A stretch of 53,781 nt of DNA, taken from Micromonospora rosaria (GTDB taxonomy: Bacteria > Actinomycetota > Actinomycetes > Mycobacteriales > Micromonosporaceae). Positions 1-8,459 of this stretch are shown one piece after another. The position numbers and the translations under genes are program-made. The DNA is taken from NCBI RefSeq assembly GCF_001567585.1, contig NZ_LRQV01000036.1, positions 1 to 53,781 of the forward strand, written 5' to 3'. Numbering within the stretch: the stretch's first letter is position 1; every line of letters starts with the position of its first letter. Under the pieces are notes generated by a model, which did not search any database, had not been told where the DNA came from, and saw only the letters and a list, made by a program, of their open reading frames with translations.

Positions 1-368
1 CCGTGCTCTTCGCGGTGCTGATCGCGCTCGCCCTGGCCTACACCTACCCGGTGCGGGTGTACCTCGACCAGAAGGCCGACATCGAACGGATGGAGGCGGC
101 CCAGGCCGCCCAGCGGGCCCTGATCGAGCAGCGCTCCATCGAGGCGGCCAAGTGGCAGGACCCGGCCTTCATCGAGAGCGAGGCCCGGCGCCGGTTCTAC
201 ATGGTCTACCCCGGGGAGGTGCCGGTCATCGTGCTCAACGACCCGGCCGGCGCCGCCCGGGACGCCGGCGCGGCCAGCCGGCCCGTCCAGCCCGAGACCC
301 CCGACCCGTGGTACGACACCCTCTGGTCGAGCATCCGGGCCGCCGACGCCGGGCACCCCGGCCGCTGA
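1..368 (+). CDS. ftsB: FtsB/DivIC-type septum formation protein (5' truncated)
   Basis: The visible 121 residues begin directly in a hydrophobic helix (roughly residues 1-14, rich in A, L and V). A charged heptad-like coiled coil follows (QKADIERMEAAQAAQRALIE), then the segment KWQDPAFIESEARRRFYMVYPGE, typical of the FtsB/DivIC family. The cytoplasmic N-terminus and true start must lie before base 1, so this is a fragment of a bitopic divisome protein that would work with FtsQ and FtsL at the septum. The next genes, DUF501 and Ppx, follow ftsB in many Actinobacteria (Rv1024-Rv1026 in M. tuberculosis, from memory), which supports the call. The C-terminal tail is proline-rich and less conserved. 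Confidence 0.85.
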   Translation, partial: VLFAVLIALALAYTYPVRVYLDQKADIERMEAAQAAQRALIEQRSIEAAKWQDPAFIESEARRRFYMVYPGEVPVIVLNDPAGAARDAGAASRPVQPETPDPWYDTLWSSIRAADAGHPGR

Positions 369-426
369 CCGGGCCACGCCCGCACCGGGCGCGAGGACAC
401 CACCACCGACGAGAGATGGGCGCAGC

Positions 427-1029
427 GTGACCGTCGTACCCCCGCAGGAGCCGGCAGCGGACGCCGTACCCCCGCCCACGCGGGAGCCGGCCACCGAGGC
501 CGACCTGGCCGCCGTGGCCGCGCAGCTCGGACGCCCGCCCCGGGGTACCCGGGCGGTGGCCCACCGCTGCCCGTGCGGCCTGCCGGACGTGGTGGAGACG
601 ACCCCCCGGCTGGCCGACGGGACGCCGTTCCCGACGCTGTTCTACCTGACCTGCCCCCGGGCGACCGCCGCGTGCAGCCGGCTGGAGTCGGCCGGGTTGA
701 TGAAGGAGATGGCCGAGCGGCTCGCCGCCGACCCGGAACTGGCCGCCCGGTACCGGGCCGCGCACGAGGACTACCTGGCCCGGCGGGACGCGATCGGCCA
801 GGTACCGGAGATCGCCGGCATCTCCGCCGGTGGGATGCCCGGCCGGGTCAAGTGTCTGCACGTGCACCTCGGGCACGCCCTCGCGGCGGGCCCCGGGGTG
901 AACCCGTTCGGCGACGAGACGCTGGCGCTGGTGGAGCGCTGGTGGGCCGCCGGCCCCTGCGTGGACGTCCCGGCGGGTGGGGCCGACGGGCCGGTGGACG
1001 TCCCCTCCGACGGGCCGGTGGGCGGGTGA
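427..1029 (+). CDS. DUF501 family protein
   Basis: A 200-residue soluble protein of the actinobacterial DUF501 family; no biochemical function is established. The conserved core runs from about residue 20 to 180: a HRCPCGLPDVVET segment, LPTLFYLTCPRATAACSRLESAGLM, and a later GMPGRVKCLHVHLGHAL motif with Cys and His residues that could bind metal. The GTG start at 427 leaves a short disordered PPPT-rich N-terminus. The gene lies 58 bp after ftsB and its TGA overlaps the GTG of the next gene (GTGA), so translation is probably coupled. The C-terminal 20 residues (PAGGADGPVDVPSDGPVGG) are low-complexity. Confidence 0.88.
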   Translation: MTVVPPQEPAADAVPPPTREPATEADLAAVAAQLGRPPRGTRAVAHRCPCGLPDVVETTPRLADGTPFPTLFYLTCPRATAACSRLESAGLMKEMAERLAADPELAARYRAAHEDYLARRDAIGQVPEIAGISAGGMPGRVKCLHVHLGHALAAGPGVNPFGDETLALVERWWAAGPCVDVPAGGADGPVDVPSDGPVGG

Positions 1030-1568
1030 GCGGGCCACCGGTCGGCGTCGACGGGGGCGGGGCCAGCGACATCCTCGTGCGGCGGGCCCGGACCCGGGAC
1101 GTCCGGGGGATCCGTCGGCTGGTGGACACGTACACCAACGACCGGCGGCTGCTCAGCAAGGCCACCGTCACCCTGTACGAGGACGTGCAGGAGTTCCGGG
1201 TCGCGGTGCGGGCCACCGACGAGGCGGTGGTCGGCTGCGGCGCGCTGCACGTGATGTGGGAGGACCTGGCCGAGATCCGTACGGTGGCGGTCGACCCGTC
1301 GTGCCGGGGGCAGCGCCTCGGGCACCGGATCGTCGGCGAGCTGATCGACGCCGCCCGGGAGCTGGGCGTGGCCCGGATCTTCGTGCTCACCTTCGAGACC
1401 CGTTTCTTCGGCTCGTTCGGCTTCCAGCCGATCGACGGCGCCCCGGTGCCGCAGCCCGTGTACGAGCAGTTGCTGCGCTCGTACGACGAGGGTGTCGCCG
1501 AGTTCCTCGGCCTGGAACGGGTCAAGCCGAACACCCTCGGCAACACCCGCATGCTGCTGCGCCTCTGA
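1026..1568 (+). CDS. argA: Amino-acid N-acetyltransferase (short ArgA-type N-acetylglutamate synthase)
   Basis: A 180-residue GNAT-fold protein. The segments RRARTRDVRGIRRLVDTY, VTLYEDVQEFRVA, VGCGALHVMWEDLAEIRTVAVDP, LGHRIVGELIDAARELG, IFVLTFETRFFGSFGF and VKPNTLGNTRMLL closely follow the short stand-alone N-acetylglutamate synthase known in M. tuberculosis (Rv2747). That enzyme makes N-acetylglutamate from acetyl-CoA and glutamate, the first step of arginine synthesis. The acetyl-CoA loop is the GQRLGH motif. I chose the GTG at 1026 because it overlaps the upstream TGA by four bases and leaves a short N-terminus; the longer open frame upstream is antisense-like shadow. Other arginine genes are not in the window. 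Confidence 0.85.
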   Translation: MSGPPVGVDGGGASDILVRRARTRDVRGIRRLVDTYTNDRRLLSKATVTLYEDVQEFRVAVRATDEAVVGCGALHVMWEDLAEIRTVAVDPSCRGQRLGHRIVGELIDAARELGVARIFVLTFETRFFGSFGFQPIDGAPVPQPVYEQLLRSYDEGVAEFLGLERVKPNTLGNTRMLLRL

Positions 1569-1619
1569 GCCGGTACGGCGGCTGCCGGAGGGCTTGACCG
1601 GTCACGGCATGCTGGCGGC

Positions 1620-2897
1620 GTGACGACGACCCGGCGGCTCGGTACGGTCTGCGCGCTGCTGGTCAGCGTCCTCGCCCTGGTCGGCGCGAGCCGGCTGGTG
1701 CTGCCGGCCACCGGCGGGGTGGACGGCGAGCCGCCCGGGGTGCGGCGGCAGCTCACCTTCCTGCGGGCGGCGCTGGCCGACGGGGCGGGCGAACGCGCCC
1801 AGGAACTCTTCCCCGAGGGGTACTTCTTCGCCCACGCGCTGTACGGCCTGACCTGGGTCGAGTCCGGGCTGCGCCGACCGGCGGGGGAGCGGGCCGAGGC
1901 GCTGCGGGAGGCCCGGTGGGCCCTGGACCGGCTGGACTCGCCGGCCGGCCGGGCGCCGTTCAGCCCCGACCTCACCCCCGCGTACGGGGTCTTCTACCTG
2001 GGCTGGACCAACTGGCTGCGCGGTGGGGTGCTGGCCCTGCAACCGGCCGACCGGCGGGACCCGGCGGACCTGCGCCGGTTCGCCGACGACTCGGCCGCGC
2101 TCGGGGCCGCCTTCGCCGCCGCCCCGACGCCCTACCTGGCCGCGTACCCGGGGCAGGCCTGGCCGGTGGACTCGACCGTGGCGGTGGCTTCGCTGCGGCT
2201 GCACGACACCCTGCTGCCGCCCCGGTTCGGCGGGACGGTCGGCCGGTGGCTCGACGGGGTACGCCAGCGGCTGGACCCGACGACCGGGCTGATGCCGCAC
2301 CGGGTGGACCCGGTGACCGGCGAGCCGGCCGAGGTGGCCCGGGGCACCTCGCAGAGCATGATCCACCGGTTCCTGGTGGACGTCGACCCGGGCTTCGCCC
2401 GTGAGCAGTACCTGCGCTTCCGGGACCGGTTCGTGGTCTCGCCGCTGCGCCTGGGCCCGGCGGTGCGCGAGTACCCGGTCGGGACGTCCGGGGCCGGGGA
2501 CGTGGACTCCGGGCCGCTGCTGCTCGGGGTGAGTCTCTCGGCCACCGTGGTGACCCTCGGCGCGGCCCAGGCGCACGGCGACGACCGGCTGGCCCGGGGC
2601 CTGGCCAACTACGGCGAACTGGCCGGGCTGCCGCTGGACACGCCGTGGACCAAGCGGTACGCCTTCGGGGCGATGCCGATCGGGGACGCCTTCCTCGCCT
2701 GGGCCAAGACGGCCCGGCCCTGGGTGGCGGCGGCACCGGCCGACCCGCCCGCGCCGAACGTGCCCCTGCTGTGGCGGCTGCCCCTGGTGACGGTGCTGCT
2801 CGTGGTCGCCCTGCTGCCCTGGGTCCCCCGGCTGGCCCGGTACCGGCCACGGCGGCCGACCTCCGGGCCGGCGGCTGCCGTAGGGTTGCCGTCGTGA
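1620..2897 (+). CDS. Exported/membrane-anchored hypothetical protein
   Basis: A 425-residue protein I do not recognise with certainty. It has an N-terminal hydrophobic signal-anchor (residues 6-30), a large extracytoplasmic domain, and a C-terminal membrane helix near residues 384-403 (WRLPLVTVLLVVALLPWVP) followed by a basic tail. The middle repeats patterns such as WALDRLDS, YLGWTNWLRGG, LIPHRVDP-like and GTSQSMIHRFLVDVD, reminiscent of an alpha/alpha-toroid fold. No catalytic motif is clear, so I infer no activity. The GTG start at 1620 is the first of its frame. The stop overlaps the ppx GTG (GTGA), putting it in the same operon. Confidence 0.6.
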   Translation: MTTTRRLGTVCALLVSVLALVGASRLVLPATGGVDGEPPGVRRQLTFLRAALADGAGERAQELFPEGYFFAHALYGLTWVESGLRRPAGERAEALREARWALDRLDSPAGRAPFSPDLTPAYGVFYLGWTNWLRGGVLALQPADRRDPADLRRFADDSAALGAAFAAAPTPYLAAYPGQAWPVDSTVAVASLRLHDTLLPPRFGGTVGRWLDGVRQRLDPTTGLMPHRVDPVTGEPAEVARGTSQSMIHRFLVDVDPGFAREQYLRFRDRFVVSPLRLGPAVREYPVGTSGAGDVDSGPLLLGVSLSATVVTLGAAQAHGDDRLARGLANYGELAGLPLDTPWTKRYAFGAMPIGDAFLAWAKTARPWVAAAPADPPAPNVPLLWRLPLVTVLLVVALLPWVPRLARYRPRRPTSGPAAAVGLPS

Positions 2898-3835
2898 CGA
2901 CGCGAGTGGCGGCCATCGACTGCGGTACCAACTCGATCCGGCTGCTGGTGGCCGACCTGCCCGACCCGGCGGCCGGTCCGCAGGCCCCGCTGGCCGACCT
3001 GAGCCGGCGGATGGAGGTCGTCCGGCTCGGCCAGGGCGTGGACCGCACCGGCCGGCTCGCGCCGGAGGCGATCGAGCGGACCCGGGTGGCGCTGGCCGAC
3101 TACGCCACCGAGATCGAGAAGCTGGGCGCGGAGCGGGTGCGGATGTGCGCCACCTCGGCGTCCCGGGACGCCTCCAACGCCGACGACTTCCGCGCCATGG
3201 TGCAGCAGACCCTGGGGGTCGCGCCCGAGGTGGTCAGCGGTGACGAGGAGGCCCGGCTGTCGTTCACCGGCGCGGTGCGCGGGCTCCCCGCCGACGCCGA
3301 GGAGCCGTACCTGGTGGTCGACATCGGCGGCGGCTCGACCGAGTTCGTGGTCGGCACCCGCGCCCGCGGGGTCGCGGCGGCCGTCTCGGTGGACATCGGC
3401 TGCGTCCGGATGACCGAACGGCACCTGGCCGGCGACCCGCCCACCCCGGAGCAGGTCGCCGCCGCGCGGGCCGACATCGCCGCCGCCGTGGACCGGGCGC
3501 TGGCGACCGTGCCGGGCCGCGAGGCCGCCACGCTGGTCGGCCTCGCCGGATCGGTCACCACCGTCGTGGCCATCGCCCAGGGCCTGACCGGGTACGACCC
3601 GGCGCGCATCCACCACGCCCGGGTGCCCTACGAGCGGGTCGCCGAGGTGACCACCGACCTGCTGGGCAAGACCGCCGCCCAGCGGCTGGAGATCCCGGTG
3701 ATGCACCCGGGCCGGGCCGACGTGATCGGCGCGGGGGCCCTGGTCCTCCAGGTCATCATGGATCGGGCCGGGATGCCCTCGGTGGTCGCCAGCGAGCACG
3801 ACATCCTCGACGGCATCGCCTGGAGTCTCGCCTGA
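2894..3835 (+). CDS. ppx: Ppx/GppA family exopolyphosphatase
   Basis: A 313-residue short-form Ppx/GppA phosphatase. The N-terminal ASKHA signature AIDCGTNSIRLLVAD, the loop CATSASRDASNADDF, the catalytic Glu region VVSGDEEARLSFTGAV and the second phosphate loop VVDIGGGSTEFVVG are intact. The length matches the two-domain actinobacterial enzymes (Rv0496/Rv1026 type), which lack the HD domain of long Ppx proteins. Members hydrolyse the terminal phosphate of polyphosphate or act on pppGpp and so link to the stringent response; which substrate applies here is not visible. The GTG start at 2894 overlaps the previous stop by four bases. Endonuclease V follows immediately. Confidence 0.92.
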   Translation: MTTRVAAIDCGTNSIRLLVADLPDPAAGPQAPLADLSRRMEVVRLGQGVDRTGRLAPEAIERTRVALADYATEIEKLGAERVRMCATSASRDASNADDFRAMVQQTLGVAPEVVSGDEEARLSFTGAVRGLPADAEEPYLVVDIGGGSTEFVVGTRARGVAAAVSVDIGCVRMTERHLAGDPPTPEQVAAARADIAAAVDRALATVPGREAATLVGLAGSVTTVVAIAQGLTGYDPARIHHARVPYERVAEVTTDLLGKTAAQRLEIPVMHPGRADVIGAGALVLQVIMDRAGMPSVVASEHDILDGIAWSLA

Positions 3836-3864
3836 CCGGGGACTTCGTCGCCGAGGCGGAGCGG

Positions 3865-4503
3865 GTGCAGGAGGAGTTGCGTCGGCGGGTCGACCTGCGC
3901 AGCGGGTTGCCGGGTGCCCCGCAGACGGTCGCCGGGCTGGACGTCTCCTACGAGGTGGGCAGCGACCGGGTGGTCGCCGCCGCCGTCCTGCTGGACGTGG
4001 CGACGGCACGGGTGCGCGAGTCGGCGCTGGTCGTCGGGAAGGTGACCGTGCCGTACGTGCCGGGGCTGCTGGCCTTCCGGGAGGTGCCGTTCCTGCTGGC
4101 CGCGCTGGAGCGGCTGCCGGTCTCCCCGGACGTGCTGGTCTGTGACGGGTACGGGATCGCCCACCCGAGGCGGTTCGGGCTCGCCTGCCACCTGGGGGTG
4201 CTCACCGGCCTGCCGGCCTTCGGCGTGGCGAAGACCGCCTTCACCGCCCGCTTCGACGAGCCGGAGCGGGCGCGGGGCGCCTGGACGCCGCTGCTCGACG
4301 GGGACGAGACGGTGGGGCGGGCGCTGCGCACCCAGGCCGGGGTGAAGCCGGTCTTCGTCTCGGTGGGGCACCGGGTGGGCCTGGCCGAGGCGAGCGACCT
4401 GACGATCGCGCTCGCGCCCCGGTACCGGATCCCGGAGCCGACCCGGCAGGCCGACCTGCTCTCCCGGGCCGCCCTGCGGGAGTCGCCACCGACGACCGGG
4501 TAG
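3865..4503 (+). CDS. nfi: Endonuclease V (deoxyinosine 3'-endonuclease)
   Basis: Endonuclease V nicks DNA (or RNA) one phosphodiester 3' of inosine. Counting from the GTG at 3865, the metal-binding triad is visible: D26 in AGLDVSYEVG, E73 in LAFREVP and D94 in LVCDGYGIAHPRRFGLACH. The base-flipping wedge appears as PYVPG (Y64), and the PEPTRQAD C-terminal motif is present. From 3865 the protein is 212 residues, but family members usually have about ten more residues before the QEELR helix. The frame stays open upstream and a CTG at 3832 overlaps the ppx stop (CTGA), exactly like the GTGA junctions around it. The real start may therefore be that CTG. Confidence 0.93.
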   Translation: MQEELRRRVDLRSGLPGAPQTVAGLDVSYEVGSDRVVAAAVLLDVATARVRESALVVGKVTVPYVPGLLAFREVPFLLAALERLPVSPDVLVCDGYGIAHPRRFGLACHLGVLTGLPAFGVAKTAFTARFDEPERARGAWTPLLDGDETVGRALRTQAGVKPVFVSVGHRVGLAEASDLTIALAPRYRIPEPTRQADLLSRAALRESPPTTG

Positions 4504-4688
4504 GTGCGGGCGGTGTGCGCCCACCGAGCTTTCGACCTGCCCCGTCCGTAGGACCACGGGGAGTCGGCCCCCGGGCGCGGGTGCGCGCCCCGGCTGTGGG
4601 GGCACCTCGACAGGCCGTCACGGGTACGTCGTCCACCCGTCGAGCGCCCGAGCCGACAACGGCTGCCCGATCCGACTTCCCCGTTCGA

Positions 4689-4718
4689 TTGACGGTACTG
4701 CGCAATGCGCAGTAGTGT
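4689..4718 (+). promoter_or_regulatory. Leaderless promoter with embedded operator for the padR operon
   Basis: A -35 box TTGACG (4689-4694) and a -10 box TAGTGT (4713-4718) are separated by 18 bp. The expected transcription start falls at the GTG start codon at 4726, so the mRNA is probably leaderless. The spacer is filled by a perfect palindrome TACTGCGCA-A-TGCGCAGTA at 4696-4714 (9-bp arms, 1-bp centre). An operator in this place would block RNA polymerase, the usual arrangement for an autoregulated PadR repressor. Confidence 0.8.
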
Positions 4719-4725
4719 GCGGTGC

Positions 4726-5058
4726 GTGGATACCACACAGCTGCTCAAGGGCGTGCTGGACCTCGCGGTCCTCGCCGTGCTCCGGGAGGAGGACGGCTAC
4801 GGGTACGACATCCTGCGCCGGCTCCGGGAGGCCGGCCTGGAGGAGGTCGGCGACGCCTCGGTCTACGGCACGCTGCGCCGGCTCTTCGCCGCCGGTCTGC
4901 TGACCACGTACGTCGTGCCGAGCGAGTCCGGCCCGCACCGCAAGTACTACTCGCTCAACGCCGCCGGGCGGGACCAGTTGACCCGCTCCGGCAAGCTCTG
5001 GCGCTCGTTCGCCACCACCATGGACGCACTGCTCGACGATCGGGGGATGGCGGCATGA
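4726..5058 (+). CDS. PadR family transcriptional regulator
   Basis: A 110-residue PadR-family winged-helix repressor. The diagnostic segment LDLAVLAVLREEDGYGYDILRRL is followed by the recognition-helix region VGDASVYGTLRRLFAAGLLTTYVV and the wing GPHRKYYSLNAAGRDQL. The short C-terminal helix is typical of class s2 PadR proteins, which dimerise through it. I chose GTG 4726 because the protein then begins VDTTQLLKGVLDL, as in the family, and because the promoter places transcription start there. The next gene overlaps it (ATGA), which is the usual PadR/HAAS-protein pair. It probably represses its own operon through the 4696-4714 palindrome; the inducer is not apparent. Confidence 0.92.
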   Translation: MDTTQLLKGVLDLAVLAVLREEDGYGYDILRRLREAGLEEVGDASVYGTLRRLFAAGLLTTYVVPSESGPHRKYYSLNAAGRDQLTRSGKLWRSFATTMDALLDDRGMAA

Positions 5059-6041
5059 CCGTCACTGGGCAGGAGATCACGGCGTACGTCGAACGGGTCC
5101 GGGCCGCGCTGGCCGACCTGCCGCCGCAGACCCGCGACGAGCTGACCGAGGACCTGTCGGAGCACCTCGCCGAGGTGGCCGCCGAGGCCGACGGCAGCCT
5201 GGTCGACCGGCTCGGCGAGCCCGAGGCGTACGCGGCCGAGCTGCGGGCCGCCGCCGGGGCGACCGGTCCGGCCTCGGCGCGCAGCCTCGACCAACGGGCC
5301 GCCACACTGCTGGCCGGGGCCCGCGCCCGGCTGCGCGCCACCGACCGGCGGATCGGCCCCGTCCTCGGGTACGCCTCGGCGAGCGAGTACCTGCGGCTGC
5401 TGCGCCCGGCCTGGTGGGTGCTGCGCGGGTACCTGGCCGCCATGCTGATCACGGTGGTCACCACGGGCGGGTCGTTCGGGCTGCTGCCGAGGCTGGGCGG
5501 GAGCACCCTGGCCGCCCTGCTGCTGCTCGCCGTCTGCGTGGTCGCCTCGGTGTGGCTCGGCCGGCGTACCCCGCAGCTGAGCCGCTGGCCCCGGCTCGCG
5601 GTCGGCGCCGGTACCGGGGTGCTTGTCGTCTTCGCCCTGGCCGGCTTCGTGAGCCTCGACGACGAGCAGCGGAACTGGACCGGCGGCGGCCACGAGGCCA
5701 TCGCGGTGCAGCAGCCGCACCCCCCGGACTTCTACGACAGCCAGGGGCGGCCGTTGCTCAACCCGCCCCGCCTGTTCGACCAGGACGGCAACCCGATCTG
5801 GCTCGGTCACCCCGCCTGCGACGAGGTGCTGTACCGATCGGACGGGCAGCCGGTGCGGCCGTACCCGTACTGCCCGGAGCAGACGCCGTTCCGGTCCGCG
5901 CCCCAGGGGTCTGCCCCCGGTGCCCCGGCGGCCGACCCCACCCCGTCCGGCACGCCGACCGCGTCAGCATCGCCCGACCCGTCCGGCCCGGTGCCGCCGC
6001 CCACGGAGAGTGTGCCGGCGTCGCCCGGACCGACGTCCTGA
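5055..6041 (+). CDS. PadR-associated HAAS/DUF1700-type membrane protein
   Basis: A 328-residue protein partnered with PadR. Residues 1-75 form a helical HAAS/DUF1700-like domain (ITAYVERVRAALADLPPQTRDELTEDLSEHLAEV, then DRLGEPEAYAAEL). Three or four membrane helices follow at about 118-140, 150-172 and 185-205. The outside portion carries a sequence rich in Pro and Asp (FYDSQGRPLLNPPRLFDQDGNPIW) with two Cys (ACDEV, PYCPEQ) that could form a disulfide. It ends in a Pro/Ser/Thr-rich low-complexity tail. PadR-linked HAAS proteins are thought to sense or buffer envelope stress; the function here is not known. The ATG overlaps the padR stop. Confidence 0.75.
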   Translation: MTVTGQEITAYVERVRAALADLPPQTRDELTEDLSEHLAEVAAEADGSLVDRLGEPEAYAAELRAAAGATGPASARSLDQRAATLLAGARARLRATDRRIGPVLGYASASEYLRLLRPAWWVLRGYLAAMLITVVTTGGSFGLLPRLGGSTLAALLLLAVCVVASVWLGRRTPQLSRWPRLAVGAGTGVLVVFALAGFVSLDDEQRNWTGGGHEAIAVQQPHPPDFYDSQGRPLLNPPRLFDQDGNPIWLGHPACDEVLYRSDGQPVRPYPYCPEQTPFRSAPQGSAPGAPAADPTPSGTPTASASPDPSGPVPPPTESVPASPGPTS

Positions 6042-6058
6042 GCGGGGCGGTGAGCGGT

Positions 6059-6100
6059 GCGCGGTGGGGGTGCCGCGGGGGCGCGTCACCCCCACCGCGC
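6059..6100. terminator. Hairpin terminator after the padR operon
   Basis: GCGCGGTGGGGGTG (6059-6072) and CACCCCCACCGCGC (6087-6100) form a perfect 14-bp stem with a 14-nt loop, starting 18 bases after the stop codon. There is no T-run, which is normal for high-GC actinobacterial terminators. Confidence 0.75.
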
Positions 6101-6239
6101 AAGGTGTTCCCAGCGGGAAACGGGAGGTGAACACCACTGTTCCGGCGTCTTCCGGCGGCGGTCACGGCGTGACAGGCTACGCGCACGCAACACCACTGTG
6201 CGACCAGCCAATGATGACTGACCGCTAGGAGGACGACCC

Positions 6240-6905
6240 ATGGGCGAACTGGTGAGCTATCCCGATCACGCCGGGCCGGGCGAGGGGTATCTCGCGATAC
6301 CCTCCAGCGGTGCGACCAGCCCCGCCGTCATCGTCCTCCCCGAGCAGTGGGGGATCGTGCCGCACATCACCTCGGTGGCGGACCGCTTCGCCGAGGCGGG
6401 CTTCGTCGCCCTGGTGCCCGACCTGTCACCGACGTCGGAGGACGGCCCGGTGACCGGCCGGCGGCTGGACGACGCCGCGCGGCTCGTCGCCGAGGCCGCC
6501 GACCACCTTGCCGCCCGGCCCGAGGTCACCGGCAAGGTCGGCACGGTGGGCTTCTGCGTCGGCGGCAGCCTCGCCCTCTGGTCAGCCGGCCGATCCGACC
6601 GGATCGTGGCCGCCGCCGGCTTCTACCCGTCGCTGCCCTGGGACGGCCTGGGCGTCGACCGGGCCGACTACGCCGGTAAGACCGCGGTCATCCACTGTGC
6701 CGAGAACAGCGGCGCGGCCACCCCGGACGGGGTACGCGCCACCCGGCAGGCCATCGAGGCGGCCGGCGGCACCTGCCAGACCTACGACTACCCGGGCACC
6801 GGGCACGCCTTCTTCAACGACGACCGGCCGGAGGCGTTCGACCGGCAGGCCGCCGCCAGCGCGTGGGCCCGTACCCTCGAACTGTTCCGGTCCCGGCTTG
6901 GTTGA
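6240..6905 (+). CDS. Dienelactone hydrolase family protein
   Basis: A 221-residue alpha/beta hydrolase of the DLH family, cytoplasmic by lack of a signal. The nucleophile elbow is GFCVGG with C106 in place of the serine of ordinary hydrolases, and the catalytic His is H189 in TGHAFFND, both as in dienelactone hydrolase. E35 in LPEQWGI corresponds to the Glu that holds the Cys thiolate. Dienelactone hydrolase opens dienelactones in chloroaromatic degradation, but the family is broad and there is no aromatic pathway nearby, so the substrate is unknown. The ATG at 6240 has a strong AGGAGG eight bases upstream. The end overlaps the TTG start of the glycosylase gene by eight bases. Confidence 0.9.
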   Translation: MGELVSYPDHAGPGEGYLAIPSSGATSPAVIVLPEQWGIVPHITSVADRFAEAGFVALVPDLSPTSEDGPVTGRRLDDAARLVAEAADHLAARPEVTGKVGTVGFCVGGSLALWSAGRSDRIVAAAGFYPSLPWDGLGVDRADYAGKTAVIHCAENSGAATPDGVRATRQAIEAAGGTCQTYDYPGTGHAFFNDDRPEAFDRQAAASAWARTLELFRSRLG

Positions 6906-7638
6906 GGCCCGTACCCCGGCGGAGGTCGTCGCCCGCGCCGCGCGGGCGACCGACCTGGCCGACCTCGACGGCGCGGTCGGCGACTGCTTCGCCTGCCCGC
7001 GCCTGGTCGCCTGGCGCGAGGAGGTCGCCCGGACCAGACGGGCGGCCTTCCGGGACCAGGAGTACTGGGGGCGACCGGTCCCCGGCTTCGGCGTGCCGGA
7101 CGCCCGGATCGCCGTCCTCGGCCTCGCCCCGGCCGCGCACGGCGGCAACCGGACCGGGCGGATCTTCACCGGTGACCGCTCCGGTGACGTGCTCTTCGCC
7201 GCCCTGCACCGGGCCGGCCTGGCCAACCAGCCGACCAGCGTCGCCGCCGACGACGGGCTCGCGCTGACCGGCACCCGGATCTTCGCCGCGGTGCGCTGCG
7301 CCCCGCCGGAGAACAAGCCCACCCCCGCCGAACGGGACACCTGCGCGCCCTGGCTGCACCGCGAGGTGGCGTTGATCCGGCCCACCCTGCGGGTGGTGGT
7401 CGCGCTCGGCGCGTTCGCCTGGGCGGCGTGGTGGCCGGTGCTCCGTGCGGTGTACGGGCACCGCCCGCCCAGCCCGCGACCGGCGTTCGGCCATGGGGCA
7501 CACTGGTCGGGCACGGCCGTACCGGAACTGCTCGGCTGCTACCACGTCAGCCAGCAGAACACCTTCACCGGGCGGCTGACGCCGGGAATGCTGGACGACG
7601 TGTTCGCCCGGGCGAAGCAGGTGGCCGGGCTGGACTGA
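6898..7638 (+). CDS. udgB: Type-5 uracil-DNA glycosylase (UdgB)
   Basis: A 246-residue family 5 (UDGb) glycosylase that removes uracil, hypoxanthine and related lesions from DNA. Motif A reads [22 protein letters not shown] from about residue 75, and motif 3 is [15 protein letters not shown]. The absence of the catalytic Asp/Asn of other families in motif A is a family trait. Four cysteines, C30 and C33 (DCFACP), C134 ([10 protein letters not shown]) and C149 (DTCAPW), match the 4Fe-4S ligands. The closest known relative is M. tuberculosis Rv1259. I chose the TTG at 6898 because it is the only reasonable start before the conserved region; it overlaps the hydrolase gene by eight bases. Together with nfi this gives the window two deaminated-base repair enzymes. 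Confidence 0.92.
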   Translation: MVEARTPAEVVARAARATDLADLDGAVGDCFACPRLVAWREEVARTRRAAFRDQEYWGRPVPGFGVPDARIAVLGLAPAAHGGNRTGRIFTGDRSGDVLFAALHRAGLANQPTSVAADDGLALTGTRIFAAVRCAPPENKPTPAERDTCAPWLHREVALIRPTLRVVVALGAFAWAAWWPVLRAVYGHRPPSPRPAFGHGAHWSGTAVPELLGCYHVSQQNTFTGRLTPGMLDDVFARAKQVAGLD

Positions 7639-7721
7639 GACTGCGTGGGGCGGTGGCGATGACGGACGGACGACGTGCGCCCGTCGGGCCGTACCCGTCG
7701 GCGGTCCGGGGGTAACGGCCG

Positions 7722-8459
7722 GTGGAGTCGAACGAACTGCGCCGGTGGTGGCCGGTGGCCCTGGTCGTCGTCCTGCTCGGGGCGGTGGCGCTCGCCGCCG
7801 GCAACTCGGCGATCGGGGCGAACCGCGTCCCGCCCGCCAGCGAGCACATCCCGTACGTGCCCGAGTACCCGGAGGGGGTGCCGGAGACGTCGATCCCGGT
7901 CGAGCCCCGGGACGCCGGCGAGCCGACGCAGCCGCAGTTGCCCCGGTGGCTCGCCACCACCGCGATCGTCCTGCTCGCGCTCACCGTGCTGGTCGTCCTC
8001 GGCTACCTCGCGTGGACCCTGCTCCGGGGGGCGCTGCGGCGGACCACCCGGGCCCTGCCCCAGCAGCGGGCCCGGCGCACCGCCGAGGGCACCGCCCGGG
8101 AGGTGGTCGCCGCGCTCGACGCCGGGCTGACCGACCTCGACGACTCCGCGACCGACCCGCGCGCCGCCGTGATCGCCTGCTGGGTCCGCCTGGAGGAGGC
8201 CGCCGGCAGCGCCGGGGTGCCCCGGCTGGCCGGCGACACCCCCACCGACCTGGTCACCCGGCTGCTCCGGGGGGACCCGGCCGCCGGGGTGCCGGCGATC
8301 GTCAGCGCGGACGTGCTGGCCGAGTTCGCCCACGTCTACCGCGAGGCCCGGTACGCCACCCGGCCCGTCGACGAACGCACCCGCGACCAGGCGCGGGCCG
8401 CCCTGCGCCGGCTGCGCGGTGAACTCACCGCCACCGCCGGGGGCGAGGTCCCGGCGTGA
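7722..8459 (+). CDS. DUF4129 domain membrane protein
   Basis: A 245-residue protein with an N-terminal membrane helix (residues 10-28, WPVALVVVLLGAVALAAG), a Pro-rich extracytoplasmic linker, and a second helix at about 77-103 (WLATTAIVLLALTVLVVLGYLAW). A cytoplasmic helical domain follows from about residue 125 with the DUF4129 pattern AVIACWVRLEEAAGSAGVPRLAGDTPTDLVTRLL and EFAHVYREARYATRPV. DUF4129 proteins are regularly encoded with MoxR and DUF58, as here, in clusters of unknown cell-envelope function. Its stop overlaps the next GTG (GTGA). It is the first gene of a five-gene operon. Confidence 0.85.
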   Translation: MESNELRRWWPVALVVVLLGAVALAAGNSAIGANRVPPASEHIPYVPEYPEGVPETSIPVEPRDAGEPTQPQLPRWLATTAIVLLALTVLVVLGYLAWTLLRGALRRTTRALPQQRARRTAEGTAREVVAALDAGLTDLDDSATDPRAAVIACWVRLEEAAGSAGVPRLAGDTPTDLVTRLLRGDPAAGVPAIVSADVLAEFAHVYREARYATRPVDERTRDQARAALRRLRGELTATAGGEVPA

